DNA of 54,266 nt from an uncultured Lachnospiraceae bacterium. Its GTDB lineage: Bacteria > Bacillota > Clostridia > Lachnospirales > Lachnospiraceae. Shown here piece by piece: positions 24,091 to 32,512 of the stretch. Every line of letters begins with the position of its first letter. Position 1 is the first letter of the stretch. The notes below the pieces were generated by a model. It made no database searches. It was not told where the DNA came from and saw only the letters and a list, made by a program, of their open reading frames with translations. The translations under genes were made by a program, and so were the position numbers. The stretch covers positions 1 to 54,266 of the forward strand of contig CAMWTP010000038.1 of NCBI GenBank assembly GCA_947177165.1, given 5' to 3'.

Positions 24091-25428
24091 TTAAGTGTCA
24101 GACATCTCGAAAAGAAGATGGTTTTCAATTCCGCGCATTCTGGCGATCCTGCGGAATACCATTGGCTGCATGGCATACAGAAATAACTGCAGAGCTGGCT
24201 CATAGTTTTTGATGAGATCCATATCCTCGCGGGTGGCGAGGATGCGGTAGTTTTTGTCGATGTAGACTACATTTTCGCTGAAATCAAGCGAAAAGTTAAA
24301 ATCTTTGATGCCGAGGATAGAATCGCAGCGGACGATGGTGACTGCGCCTGGCGAGGGAAGCTGCATAAACACGAGATCAGGATTGATCTGGCGGATGACC
24401 TGTTCCAGAAAGGGATCGTCATCCTCCATATAGACAAATTCCTGCTCCTGGAAAAAACTGACAAAACCAAGTCCGTTATCGTCATTTTCGAGGATGCGGT
24501 CGTCGGCTGCTTTGCCGCTCACGCCGTTCACTGCGTCGAGAAGCGCTGCGACATCAGACTGAGCCATATTGTGGGCGTGTCCCATTCGGTGCAGATAAAA
24601 AGCCTCAAAGACAGAGCGCAGCAGGACGATACTCATCTTGTTGCAGGCTTCCGGTTTTGTGTATCTCATGAAGAAGTTCATGCAGTTTCGTGTCATGTAG
24701 TAATTGACCTTTGTGTTGTCACAGCGATGCATGGGACTTGCGGCATGGTAGAGATGGGCAGCGCCGAGCGCCACGACCTCAAAGCCTGCCTGCCTGATGC
24801 GGTAGCCCCACTCGGTATCATCCCAGTAGAGGAAGTTCTCGGTTGGCATCAATCCCACCTTGTGGATTGCGTCGGCGCGCACCATCATGCAGCAGCTGCT
24901 GATGGCATCGCAATATACGAAATTAGGAATATTTTCACTGTCCGGGGTGTCCGCATAGAGCATGGAGGCGCGGCAGTGTCTGAAATCGACAGAGATTCCA
25001 AACTGTTGTATGTAATGCGGCATATGTCTGTGATAGACCTTGCCGCCTGCAAGACCAGTCGATGGGCTCGTGGCCATATAGTCCAGCATGACTTTCAGCG
25101 TGTGGGGTGCGACCGTGATTTCCTCGCCGAGACAGCAGATGTATTCAAATCCGTTCCGCAATGCCTGTTCGATGCCGAGGTTGAGTCCGCCGCAGCTGCC
25201 GAGGTCTATGTCAGAATGCGTGAAGGTGATCTGATCGCCATATGCACTTGTGATGACAGATTGTGAGTCATCATCCGAGGCGTTGTCAATCACGAAGATT
25301 TTCACATAGGTGTTCACATCCAGCTGCTCGGAAGCGAACACGGATGCGATGCAGTCCACAGCGCTTTTTCCCTTATTGTGATTGCTGATCACGATTGCTA
25401 GTTTTTCCTGATTTTTCATAGTTGGCAT
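24091..25428 (-). CDS. Family-2 glycosyltransferase (445 aa)
   Basis: GT-A enzyme of the rhamnosyl/galactofuranosyl-transferase type: LAIVISNHNKGKSAVDCIAS (nucleotide binding), VIDNASDDDS, LGSCGGLNLGIEQAL, acceptor-side DAISSCCMMVRADAI and LYWDDTEWGYRIRQAGF. The last two are characteristic of this subfamily; the acidic W-D-D-T-E-W-G-Y segment supplies the catalytic base. A C-terminal domain of ~170 residues has no family I recognise. Start ATG 25428 with AGAAAGG upstream; an alternative at M4 is possible. Divergent from the GT2 gene at 25596 and near a UDP-galactopyranose mutase, so it may transfer galactofuranose or a deoxysugar to a surface polymer or flagellin. The substrate is inferred only. 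Confidence 0.85.
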   Translation of the reverse strand: MPTMKNQEKLAIVISNHNKGKSAVDCIASVFASEQLDVNTYVKIFVIDNASDDDSQSVITSAYGDQITFTHSDIDLGSCGGLNLGIEQALRNGFEYICCLGEEITVAPHTLKVMLDYMATSPSTGLAGGKVYHRHMPHYIQQFGISVDFRHCRASMLYADTPDSENIPNFVYCDAISSCCMMVRADAIHKVGLMPTENFLYWDDTEWGYRIRQAGFEVVALGAAHLYHAASPMHRCDNTKVNYYMTRNCMNFFMRYTKPEACNKMSIVLLRSVFEAFYLHRMGHAHNMAQSDVAALLDAVNGVSGKAADDRILENDDNGLGFVSFFQEQEFVYMEDDDPFLEQVIRQINPDLVFMQLPSPGAVTIVRCDSILGIKDFNFSLDFSENVVYIDKNYRILATREDMDLIKNYEPALQLFLYAMQPMVFRRIARMRGIENHLLFEMSDT

Positions 25429-25456
25429 GTTACCTTTCTAAAAAGTACTTATCACT

Positions 25457-25466
25457 ATTGTAACAC
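25457..25466 (-). promoter_or_regulatory. Extended -10 promoter of glycosyltransferase 24091
   Basis: On the minus strand, TG-T-TACAAT (TACAAT at 25462-25457), an extended -10; the -35 region is poor. Confidence 0.5.
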
Positions 25467-25528
25467 GAAAAAGCATTTGTGAACAGGACGAACAAATATT
25501 AAATTCCAGACTTTTTATAAAGAAACAG

Positions 25529-25557
25529 TTGAGAATTTATGTAAAGTTCGTTACAAT
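25529..25557 (+). promoter_or_regulatory. Sigma-A promoter of the glycosyltransferase-glf operon
   Basis: TTGAGA (25529-25534), 17-base spacer, TACAAT (25552-25557). Confidence 0.8.
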
Positions 25558-25595
25558 AATAACAGGCAATAAATATGTGACTATGGAGGGTGAGT

Positions 25596-26690
25596 ATGAA
25601 ATTCAGTTTATGCATGATTGTAAAAAATGAGTCTGCAATATTGCGGGACTGTCTTGATTCATTGAAGGATGTTATGGATGAAATCATCATTGTGGACACT
25701 GGTTCCACAGATGACACCAAAAAGATTGCGGCAGAGTACACGCCGTATCTGTATGATTATGCGTGGAATGATGATTTTGCGGCTGCCAGAAATTTTGCTT
25801 TCTCAAAGGCGACAGGCGATTATATTTATTCTGCGGATGCCGACGAGGTGTTGGACCGCGAGAACCAGGACAAGCTCAAGGCGTTGAAGCGCGCGATGCT
25901 GCCCGAGGTGGAGATCGTGCAGATGATCTATGTGACAGAGCAGATCAACCATCCGACAGAAAATTTTGCACGCGACCTGCGCCCCAAGCTTTTTAAGCGG
26001 CTGAGGGAGTTTACCTGGATCGAGCCGATTCATGAGACCGTGAATATCAATCCGGTTATCTATGACAGTGATATTGAGATTCAGCACCGTCCGCAGGGAA
26101 GCCACAGCAGCAGGGATTTCGGGGTGTTTGAGAAGATTATCACAGAGCGTGGCGTGCTCTCAGACCGCCTGATGGGAATGTACCTGCGGGAGCTTTACAA
26201 GGCAGGTACAGAGGAGGAGCTTAAGACAGCAGAAGGTTTTTTTGAGCGCTCTTTAGTTGAGAAGAGTGCAGAGGGGAAAGAACTGCTGTGCCGGCAGATT
26301 ATCGCTGTCCTTCTGAAGATTTACAGGATCACGGACAACCCGGTCAGCATGCTCAAAGTGGCTTTGAGTGAGGAGGCGACGATACCGTCGGCGGAGATGT
26401 GCATGGAGCTTGGGTATTTCTTTATGAAGAAGGAGGATTTTGAGGAGGCTGTCAAATGGTTCCGCAGGGCGGGCTACGACTGCGAGAGTGAGATTGACGT
26501 GGCGAGCAGCGGGACATCTGCTTTTATGGCATTGGCGCTGTGCTGCAGGAAACTTGCCAAGTCGCCCCGCATGAAAGCGCTTCCGCAGAAGGAATATGAG
26601 CTTGAGTATGCAAGGCTTACAGAGCAGGCAGCTGAGTACGAGCAGCTGGCGAGGGATTGGAAACCGGTGGAGCCGAAATTAATTCAGTAG
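25596..26690 (+). CDS. Family-2 glycosyltransferase with helical C-terminus (364 aa)
   Basis: GT-A domain: MKFSLCMIVKNES, IIVDTGSTDDTKKIAAEY, NDDFAAARNFAFSKATGDYI and metal motif SADADEVL (D-x-D, about residue 83-87). It belongs to the same subfamily as the enzymes at 14489 and 15602 (shared GSTD-T and N/D-DFAAARN). The C-terminal half (about 200-364) is helical, TPR-like (CMELGYFFMKKEDFEEAVKWFRRAGYD). Start: ATG 25596, with GGAGG 6 bases upstream, rather than the GTG at 25590. It is followed after 10 bases by glf, so the pair is an operon. Likely surface or flagellin glycan assembly; acceptor unknown. Confidence 0.86.
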   Translation: MKFSLCMIVKNESAILRDCLDSLKDVMDEIIIVDTGSTDDTKKIAAEYTPYLYDYAWNDDFAAARNFAFSKATGDYIYSADADEVLDRENQDKLKALKRAMLPEVEIVQMIYVTEQINHPTENFARDLRPKLFKRLREFTWIEPIHETVNINPVIYDSDIEIQHRPQGSHSSRDFGVFEKIITERGVLSDRLMGMYLRELYKAGTEEELKTAEGFFERSLVEKSAEGKELLCRQIIAVLLKIYRITDNPVSMLKVALSEEATIPSAEMCMELGYFFMKKEDFEEAVKWFRRAGYDCESEIDVASSGTSAFMALALCCRKLAKSPRMKALPQKEYELEYARLTEQAAEYEQLARDWKPVEPKLIQ

Positions 26691-26700
26691 GAGAGAGAGC

Positions 26701-27840
26701 ATGAACTATGATTATTTGGTGGTTGGCGCAGGTCTTTTCGGCGCCGTATTTGCCAGCGAGATGAAAAAAAACGGCAAAAGGTGTCTGGTGATTGACAAGA
26801 GAGGACATATTGCTGGAAACATTTATACGGAGGAGATCAGCGGGATTCAGGTTCACAAGTATGGTGCACACATTTTTCATACATCAGACAGAAAAATCTG
26901 GAACTATGTGAACGAGCTGGCGGAGTTCAACAATTACATCAACTCACCGTTGGCGGTATACAAGGACGAGCTCTACAATCTTCCTTTTAATATGAATACA
27001 TTCGCTAAAATGTGGGGAGTGCGGACGCCCAGGGAGGCGGCAGAGCACATCCGGTCACAAATTGCGGAGTTGGATATCAAAGAGCCGGGAAACCTGGAGG
27101 AGCAGGCGCTATCTCTGGTTGGAACAGATATTTATGAGAAACTTGTGAAGGGTTATACGGAGAAGCAGTGGGGACGTGACTGCAGGGAACTGCCCGCGTT
27201 CATTATCAAGCGTCTGCCTGTACGGTTCACTTTCAATAACAATTACTTTAATGATCCGTATCAGGGGATTCCACAGGGCGGCTATACGCGTATGGTGGAA
27301 AAACTGTTGGAAGGTATCGAAGTGCGGCTTGACACTCCGTTTGAGGATTTTGTCAAAAGGAATGACAAAAATGACACATATGTCACAAATGACGGACAGC
27401 ATTCGTTTGGGAAAATTCTTTACACAGGCATGATCGATGCGTTTTTTGATTACTGTGAAGGCGCATTGGAGTATCGTTCTCTTGATTTTCAGACAGAGCT
27501 TTTGGAGGGAGAGGAGAATTATCAGGGAAATGCAGTGGTCAATTATACGGAGAGGGAAGTACCTTTTACGCGTATCATAGAACACAAACATTTTGAGTTC
27601 GGACAGCAGCCGGATACTGTGATTACGCGGGAGTATCCTAAGGAGTGGAAGCGCGGTGACGAGCCGTACTATCCTGTCAATGATGAGAAGAATGCTGCGC
27701 TGTATCAGAAGTATCTGCGGATGGCGTCCGGGCAGAAAAATGTGCTTTTTGGAGGACGGCTTGGGCAGTATCAGTATTATGATATGGACAAAGTGATCGC
27801 GGCCGCGTTGGAGATGGCGTCGCAGGAGAGAAAAAAATAA
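26701..27840 (+). CDS. glf: UDP-galactopyranose mutase
   Basis: FAD enzyme (379 aa) interconverting UDP-galactopyranose and UDP-galactofuranose, the donor for galactofuranose in surface glycans. N-terminal dinucleotide fold YLVVGAGLFGAVFA (G-x-G-x-x-G), followed by VIDKRGHIAGNIYT. Family-specific segments: VHKYGAHIFHTSDRKIWNYV, GYTEKQWGRDCRELPAFIIKRLPVR (substrate-binding), FNNNYFNDPYQGIPQGGYT and C-terminal GGRLGQYQYYDMDKVIAAAL. Length is usual. Operon with the upstream transferase; bidirectional terminator downstream. Its presence implies that at least one of the nearby transferases uses galactofuranose. Confidence 0.96.
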   Translation: MNYDYLVVGAGLFGAVFASEMKKNGKRCLVIDKRGHIAGNIYTEEISGIQVHKYGAHIFHTSDRKIWNYVNELAEFNNYINSPLAVYKDELYNLPFNMNTFAKMWGVRTPREAAEHIRSQIAELDIKEPGNLEEQALSLVGTDIYEKLVKGYTEKQWGRDCRELPAFIIKRLPVRFTFNNNYFNDPYQGIPQGGYTRMVEKLLEGIEVRLDTPFEDFVKRNDKNDTYVTNDGQHSFGKILYTGMIDAFFDYCEGALEYRSLDFQTELLEGEENYQGNAVVNYTEREVPFTRIIEHKHFEFGQQPDTVITREYPKEWKRGDEPYYPVNDEKNAALYQKYLRMASGQKNVLFGGRLGQYQYYDMDKVIAAALEMASQERKK

Positions 27841-27870
27841 AACAAGCGCAGCTGCGCTTGTTTTATTTTT
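27833..27870. terminator. Bidirectional terminator between glf and the FliD-like gene
   Basis: AAAAATAAAACAAGCGCAG and its exact complement CTGCGCTTGTTTTATTTTT form one long palindrome with T-rich tail on both strands. It overlaps the stop codons of both convergent genes. Confidence 0.92.
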
Positions 27871-29242
27871 ACATATAATTATTATATAACATACCAGTGT
27901 AAATACTTGTCATATATGGATTGGGATAAGTCGCGTTGGGATTCGGGTAAGCGCAGATTCTTCTGTCGATGTACTCCATCGGATCGAGCGAAATCGCATT
28001 CAATTTTCGCAAAATCTGTGAACCAAAACCTTTGATCGCAGCGGCGTCATTGATCTCATCACTTTTCTGATAGTCGAGCGTGGCATCTGCGTTGATGCTG
28101 ATACCATATTTCTCGAGGTTATAACTGTGCAGATCCAGAAATTTGTGCAGATCTTTGGACAGGAGTTTTGTGAGTGATTCCTCCGTCTCGTCATTGATCA
28201 CACCGTTCATAAAGCGATTGTAGCCTTCCACGAACGTCTCGATATTGTTGGAGAGCGATTCGGCATCGGGATACAGCCCAATCCTGGCACTGGGATTTTT
28301 GGCAGCGCTGTTTGCATTGGTTATGGCAGCCGCATGTGCTGTAATCTGGTCGGACACGGCTGTGTCTGCGGCGGAATTTTCGGGATGCAGGGTCACATGG
28401 TATGCGCCATGTACACTGAACGTGTTGGAATAAGAAGATTCCTCATTTCCGTCAATACTGTATATCGCGTTGGTGGCTTCCTTGATCGTTTTGTTCAGTC
28501 CCAGATAATCAACGATACCGTCGCGGTAAGTGGTGTTTTCATCCGTGATTGTAAAGTGGCGCTCGCCCTGAACCGGCAGTCCATAGGCATCGGAAGTAAC
28601 CTCCAATGCTGAGAGTCCCCGGGTCTGTACTACCTTTGCCGATACGCCGATATCGGAGTTGTTGATCAGACGGGAGAGCTTTTTTTGCAAGTCATTGTTT
28701 GTGTCGCCCTCATGTACGTTAAACTGCAGCTCGTAGTGGAGCTTGTTGGTCAGGATGTCAAAGGAATAACTGCCTGGCTCCAGTGAGACTGGCTGGTTCG
28801 CCTTCAGGTATTTGCTGGTGTTGACCTGCGGAGAGGCGAAATTTTCAACCTCAAGAGTAAAATCCGTCGGCACTTCTCCGTCGGCATCATCGGGCTCATA
28901 TTCCACACTTGCCAGAGATTCGTTGTCACTGTAGGCGGATTTCATTGAGAACAGGTCATCATCATTGCTGAGTAAACCGATCGTCTGCTTCAGGCTGTTG
29001 GCGCTTTCTTTCAGATGAATCGCGTACGCGATGGAGCGCGGCGTGGGATCCGTGAGATAAAGCGGAGCAAAACGGTTTTTCCACTGGATGGTGCTGTATA
29101 GGTTTTGCAGTTCGCTGGAATCGTGCATGGCAAAACGGGAGCTGCGCTTGTTGTATTTCCTGTTGAAATTGCTGCTGTCACTGCTTCCATAAGTGGTCAT
29201 GTATTGGTCCAGAGCCTGCAAAGTGTTCATAGTAACTGACAT
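27869..29242 (-). CDS. Divergent FliD-like / filament-cap-related protein (457 aa)
   Basis: Middle region resembles FliD: DFTLEVENFASPQVNTSKYL (FliD-type first domain), SYSFDILTNKLHYELQFNV, NNDLQKKLSRLINNSDIGVSA followed by LSALEVTSDAYG, and later FVEGYNRFMNGV, matching the FVDAYN motif of the FliD C-terminal domain. The N-terminus (MSVTMNTLQALDQYMTTYG) lacks the usual G-L/M-D sequence, and the terminal coiled coil of FliD is replaced by a tail rich in N, P and Y. Start at 29242 because AAGGAGG is 8 bases upstream; the frame from 29305 precedes it without a ribosome site. It may cap minor filaments, bind adhesively at the tip or act as a structural accessory. No sigma-28 site was found upstream. 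Confidence 0.72.
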   Translation of the reverse strand: MSVTMNTLQALDQYMTTYGSSDSSNFNRKYNKRSSRFAMHDSSELQNLYSTIQWKNRFAPLYLTDPTPRSIAYAIHLKESANSLKQTIGLLSNDDDLFSMKSAYSDNESLASVEYEPDDADGEVPTDFTLEVENFASPQVNTSKYLKANQPVSLEPGSYSFDILTNKLHYELQFNVHEGDTNNDLQKKLSRLINNSDIGVSAKVVQTRGLSALEVTSDAYGLPVQGERHFTITDENTTYRDGIVDYLGLNKTIKEATNAIYSIDGNEESSYSNTFSVHGAYHVTLHPENSAADTAVSDQITAHAAAITNANSAAKNPSARIGLYPDAESLSNNIETFVEGYNRFMNGVINDETEESLTKLLSKDLHKFLDLHSYNLEKYGISINADATLDYQKSDEINDAAAIKGFGSQILRKLNAISLDPMEYIDRRICAYPNPNATYPNPYMTSIYTGMLYNNYM

Positions 29243-29305
29243 ACTGATGTCCTCCTTCCTTGGGTAATAAATTCGGGTCTTATGTGAACTGGTTTTTGAA
29301 CACAT

Positions 29306-29654
29306 AATTGAATATAAAATTCAAAAAACTTCCCTGTTTTAGAGAGATACAGGACTTTAATTGTTTGAAAATTCACAAAAATGTTATGTATATCTCTCAT
29401 TATGTTAAACTTATCACGAATTGTATGAAAAAGCAAGAGGTTTACCCCAGAAAAATTGAAAAATTTTTCCGCAATTGCATCAAAATACTGAAAATAGAAT
29501 GAAATGTATCAAAAATAGGCACAATTGAAAAAATAGAAGCTCCTTCTTTTATAATATATGCAATAAAAAAATGTGTGGTGCTGGCTTCAGCATTTCCTAT
29601 AATTAATTAATGATAATGACGATCATGACGGCGCGGATATTTCAAAAATAAATA
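29306..29654. other. AT-rich spacer between flagellar island and ribosomal block
   Basis: About 350 bases with only short, unconvincing frames. It contains the upstream region of the FliD-like gene (minus) and no recognised structure. A small TGCTG-GCTT-CAGCA hairpin lies near 29580. Composition shifts here from the flagellar to the housekeeping block. Confidence 0.4.
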
Positions 29655-29683
29655 TTGACGCAAAGCTTTCCGTGTGGTATATT
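29655..29683 (+). promoter_or_regulatory. Promoter of rpmG-secE-nusG
   Basis: TTGACG (29655-29660), 17-base spacer, TATATT (29678-29683). Confidence 0.8.
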
Positions 29684-29828
29684 GGAAAAGCAAGATGAAT
29701 ACGAGGTCTTTTTTTTATGCAATTTTGAGGCTGTTCCAATAGGGTCTGTGAGCAGAAAGACACACGGCATCCTGCAAGATTAGAACAACTGAGGATTATT
29801 AGATTAGAACGCTAGCGGAGGTGGAATT

Positions 29829-29978
29829 ATGCGTACAAAGATCACATTGGCATGTACAGAGTGCAAGCAGCGCAATTACAATACTACAAAGGAGAAGAAG
29901 ACTCATCCTGACAGAATGGAGATCAAGAAGTATTGTAGATTTTGCAGGACTCATACACTGCACAAGGAAACAAAATAG
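29829..29978 (+). CDS. rpmG: 50S ribosomal protein L33
   Basis: 49-residue protein of the large subunit, too short for many ORF callers. [19 protein letters not shown] and [15 protein letters not shown] give two C-x-x-C pairs, the zinc-binding form of L33. Start ATG 29829 after GGAGGTGG. First gene before secE and nusG, the usual order in Firmicutes. Confidence 0.95.
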   Translation: MRTKITLACTECKQRNYNTTKEKKTHPDRMEIKKYCRFCRTHTLHKETK

Positions 29979-30037
29979 GCAATCGCATCAAGTGGACAGA
30001 TGGATCGTAATAAGATCATGGAAATAGGAGGCACATG

Positions 30038-30250
30038 ATGGCAGATTCAGCTAAGAAGGAAGCGAAAAAGGACAGCTTCTGGAAAAGTGTAAAAACAGAA
30101 TTTAGGAAGATCGCCTGGCCTGACCAGAAAGAAACTGTGAAGCAGTCCGTGGCAGTTCTCTGTGTTTCGGTTGCAGTAGGATTGATCATTACCTTTTTGG
30201 ATACCCTTATCCAGTATGGCATTAACTTCTTAACCAGTATCGGCGTGTAA
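30038..30250 (+). CDS. secE: Protein translocase subunit SecE
   Basis: Small essential membrane subunit of SecYEG (70 aa). Conserved amphipathic segment FWKSVKTEFRKIAWPDQKE with the family W-P motif, then one transmembrane helix (about 43-64: VAVLCVSVAVGLIITFLDTL). Start at the second ATG of an ATGATG pair (30038), 6 bases after AGGAGG; the first is only 3 bases away. Followed by nusG after 14 bases. Confidence 0.93.
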   Translation: MADSAKKEAKKDSFWKSVKTEFRKIAWPDQKETVKQSVAVLCVSVAVGLIITFLDTLIQYGINFLTSIGV

Positions 30251-30264
30251 AAGAGGTGACTATT

Positions 30265-31068
30265 ATGGAAGAAAAAAAGAGGGCAGTGGCCAAAAAGCTC
30301 ATTACTCCAAACATGCAGGAGTGGCTTCCTGTATCACCAAAGATGCCAGAAAAGCCGCAGGAGACTCCGGCGGATTTGGAAGCGGATTCAGAGCCTGCTG
30401 ATTTTGGGGACAAGGTTGAGACGGCGAATGTATCCGGGGAAGATGACATTGTCGAAGTACCTTCTGAGGAGACAGAGCTGATCGCAGAGGAACTGCCTGT
30501 TGAGGAGGAGCCGCACAGCAGGGTGGCACTCAGCGACAACAAGAGTGGGCTTGGTATGGGCTGGTATGTGGTTCACACCTATTCGGGATATGAGAATAAG
30601 GTAAAGGCCAATATCGAGAAGGCGATTGAAAACAGACATCTTGAGAATGAGATTCTCGAAGTGCGGGTTCCGCTGCAGGATGTCATGGAGCTCAAAGACG
30701 GCGTGGAGAAAACCACACAGAAAAAGATGTTTCCGGGTTATGTGCTTCTGCATATGGACGCAGACAACAATGATGCATGGTATGTTGTCCGAAACACAAG
30801 AGGTGTTACTGGATTCGTAGGGCCTGGCAGCAAACCTGTGCCGCTCACGGAGGCGGAGCTCAAGGCGCTTGACTTTGGCGTTGACACTGCTGTGGAATTT
30901 GCGGAGGGTGACGTGATCAGCGTTACGGCGGGTGTGTGGAAGGATACCGTCGGTACTGTTCAGAAGATTGACGCATCCAGACAGACGCTTACGATCAATG
31001 TGGAGATGTTCGGACGTGAGACGCCGGTTGAGATTAATTTCGCAGATGTGAAGAAAATGTGGGATTAA
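30265..31068 (+). CDS. nusG: Transcription termination/antitermination factor NusG with long acidic N-terminus
   Basis: 267 residues; typical NusG is 170-190. Residues ~97-205 are the NGN domain that binds RNA polymerase (GWYVVHTYSGYENKVKANIE, FPGYVLLHMD, NTRGVTGFVGPGSKPVPL). The C-terminal KOW domain is EGDVISVTAGVWKDTVGTV ... EINFADVKKMWD. The first ~96 residues are an extra, proline- and glutamate-rich, probably disordered segment (EVPSEETELIAEELPVEEE). Start ATG 30265 has AGAGGTG 7 bases upstream; a GTG at 30256 is part of that site. The extension is intact in frame, not a fusion to a known domain. Confidence 0.93.
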   Translation: MEEKKRAVAKKLITPNMQEWLPVSPKMPEKPQETPADLEADSEPADFGDKVETANVSGEDDIVEVPSEETELIAEELPVEEEPHSRVALSDNKSGLGMGWYVVHTYSGYENKVKANIEKAIENRHLENEILEVRVPLQDVMELKDGVEKTTQKKMFPGYVLLHMDADNNDAWYVVRNTRGVTGFVGPGSKPVPLTEAELKALDFGVDTAVEFAEGDVISVTAGVWKDTVGTVQKIDASRQTLTINVEMFGRETPVEINFADVKKMWD

Positions 31069-31095
31069 AAAACGAAAAGATTATTGATATTCCGT

Positions 31096-31124
31096 TTGAC
31101 ATTATGAAAGTTGTGTTATAAAAT
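31096..31124 (+). promoter_or_regulatory. Promoter of rplK-rplA
   Basis: TTGACA (31096-31101), 17-base spacer, TAAAAT (31119-31124). Confidence 0.82.
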
Positions 31125-31130
31125 AATTAA

Positions 31131-31205
31131 CGGACTTGTTTCCGCGTGGGAGGGTTATCCGCCCAGAGGACCACAAAACGGTTTTTCGATATTATATGAC
31201 GAGAA
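31131..31205 (+). promoter_or_regulatory. rplK leader, possible L1 autoregulatory site
   Basis: GTGGGAGGG ... CCGCCC ... GGACCAC folds into a compact irregular stem (31146-31174) in the leader of the L11-L1 operon. L1 represses this operon by binding an rRNA-like site in its leader in many bacteria; the G-rich asymmetric loop fits but I cannot confirm the match. A second stem, CGGTTTTTCG with CGAGAAAAAACCG, follows. Confidence 0.5.
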
Positions 31206-31236
31206 AAAACCGAGAATAAATTAGGAGGTGCCTGAC

Positions 31237-31662
31237 ATGGCAAAGAAAGTAGAAGGATATATTAAATTACAGATTCCTGCCGCAAAAGCAACACCGGCTC
31301 CGCCGGTTGGACCTGCTCTTGGACAGCATGGTGTAAACATTGTAGAGTTTACAAAACAGTTTAACGCGAGGACAGCAGATCAGGAAGGTATGATCATTCC
31401 TGTTGTCATCACAGTATATGCAGACAGAAGCTTCAGCTTCATCACAAAGACTCCGCCTGCAGCAGTTTTGTTAAAGAAGGCCTGCAATCTCAAGACTGCT
31501 TCAGCAGCGCCGAACAAGACAAAAGTTGCCAAGATTTCTAAGGCAAAGATCCAGGAGATCGCTGAGTTAAAGATGCCTGACTTAAATGCAGCAAGCCTTG
31601 AGGCTGCTATGAGCATGATCGCAGGTACAGCAAGATCGATGGGTATCACAGTAGAAGATTAA
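31237..31662 (+). CDS. rplK: 50S ribosomal protein L11
   Basis: 141 residues: [39 protein letters not shown] (factor-binding stalk base), [20 protein letters not shown] and C-terminal [13 protein letters not shown]. Normal length. Start ATG 31237, 8 bases after AGGAGG; the upstream in-frame GTG overlaps the ribosome site. Confidence 0.98.
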   Translation: MAKKVEGYIKLQIPAAKATPAPPVGPALGQHGVNIVEFTKQFNARTADQEGMIIPVVITVYADRSFSFITKTPPAAVLLKKACNLKTASAAPNKTKVAKISKAKIQEIAELKMPDLNAASLEAAMSMIAGTARSMGITVED

Positions 31663-31671
31663 GCGGAGTTA

Positions 31672-31722
31672 GGCTGAAAATTAAAATTTTCAGCCGGCAA
31701 ATTTGTGCATGGCGCACAAATT
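31672..31722 (+). promoter_or_regulatory. Two hairpins in the rplK-rplA spacer
   Basis: GGCTGAAAATT/AATTTTCAGCC (31672-31695, perfect 11 bp) and AATTTGTGC/GCACAAATT (31700-31722, perfect 9 bp). Neither has a proper T tail; probably mRNA stabilising or translational spacers. Confidence 0.65.
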
Positions 31723-31752
31723 CGCAGATGGTGAAAGGAGCATAGATATAGA

Positions 31753-32442
31753 ATGAAACATGGTAAGAAATATAATGAATCCGCGAAGTTGGTTGATCGC
31801 GCAACATTTTATGAGATTGAGGACGCTGTAGCACTGGCTAAGAAGTCTGCTATCGCAAAGTTTGATGAGACAGTGGAAGTGCATATCAGAACAGGCTGTG
31901 ACGGACGTCACGCAGAACAGCAGATTCGCGGTGCTGTCGTACTTCCAAACGGAACAGGTAAGACTGTAAAGGTTCTGGTATTCGCTAAGGGTGACAAGGT
32001 AGCGGAGGCAGAGGCAGCTGGTGCAGATTACGTCGGCGGCGATGAGCTCATTCCGAAGATTCAGAATGATGGATGGCTTGATTTTGACGTTGTGGTTGCT
32101 ACACCGGATATGATGGGTATTGTTGGCCGTCTCGGTAAGGTTTTGGGACCTAAGGGCTTAATGCCGAATCCGAAGGCTGGCACGGTAACGATGGATGTCA
32201 CAAAGGCAATCAATGATATCAAGGCTGGTAAGATTGAGTACAGACTTGACAAGACAAACATCATTCACTGCCCGATCGGAAAGGTTTCTTTCACGGAGGA
32301 GCAGTTGACACAGAATCTCAACACCCTGTTGGATGCAATTGTGAAGGCGAAGCCGTCAGCGCTTAAGGGACAGTACTTAAGGAGCATCACACTTTCATCG
32401 ACAATGGGACCTGGCGTAAAGGTTAGTGTTGCTAAGTTCTAA
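31753..32442 (+). CDS. rplA: 50S ribosomal protein L1
   Basis: 229 residues: [63 protein letters not shown] (RNA-binding signature) and [19 protein letters not shown]. Usual length. GAAAGGAG lies 12 bases upstream, rather far. A terminator follows, separating it from the CapA-like gene. Confidence 0.98.
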   Translation: MKHGKKYNESAKLVDRATFYEIEDAVALAKKSAIAKFDETVEVHIRTGCDGRHAEQQIRGAVVLPNGTGKTVKVLVFAKGDKVAEAEAAGADYVGGDELIPKIQNDGWLDFDVVVATPDMMGIVGRLGKVLGPKGLMPNPKAGTVTMDVTKAINDIKAGKIEYRLDKTNIIHCPIGKVSFTEEQLTQNLNTLLDAIVKAKPSALKGQYLRSITLSSTMGPGVKVSVAKF

Positions 32443-32461
32443 TCATAAAAAGATATTGTAG

Positions 32462-32495
32462 GGTCTCGTTTGAAATATAACGAGACCTTTTTTTA
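32462..32495 (+). terminator. Terminator after rplA
   Basis: GGTCTCGTT, 8-base loop, AACGAGACC, then TTTTTTT. Confidence 0.92.
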
Positions 32496-32512
32496 TAGAA
32501 GCGGGTGAGTAA

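Noticed and set aside
24571..25266. 231-codon plus-strand frame opposite the glycosyltransferase at 24091
   Set aside because: Antisense shadow; the minus-strand gene has clear family motifs.
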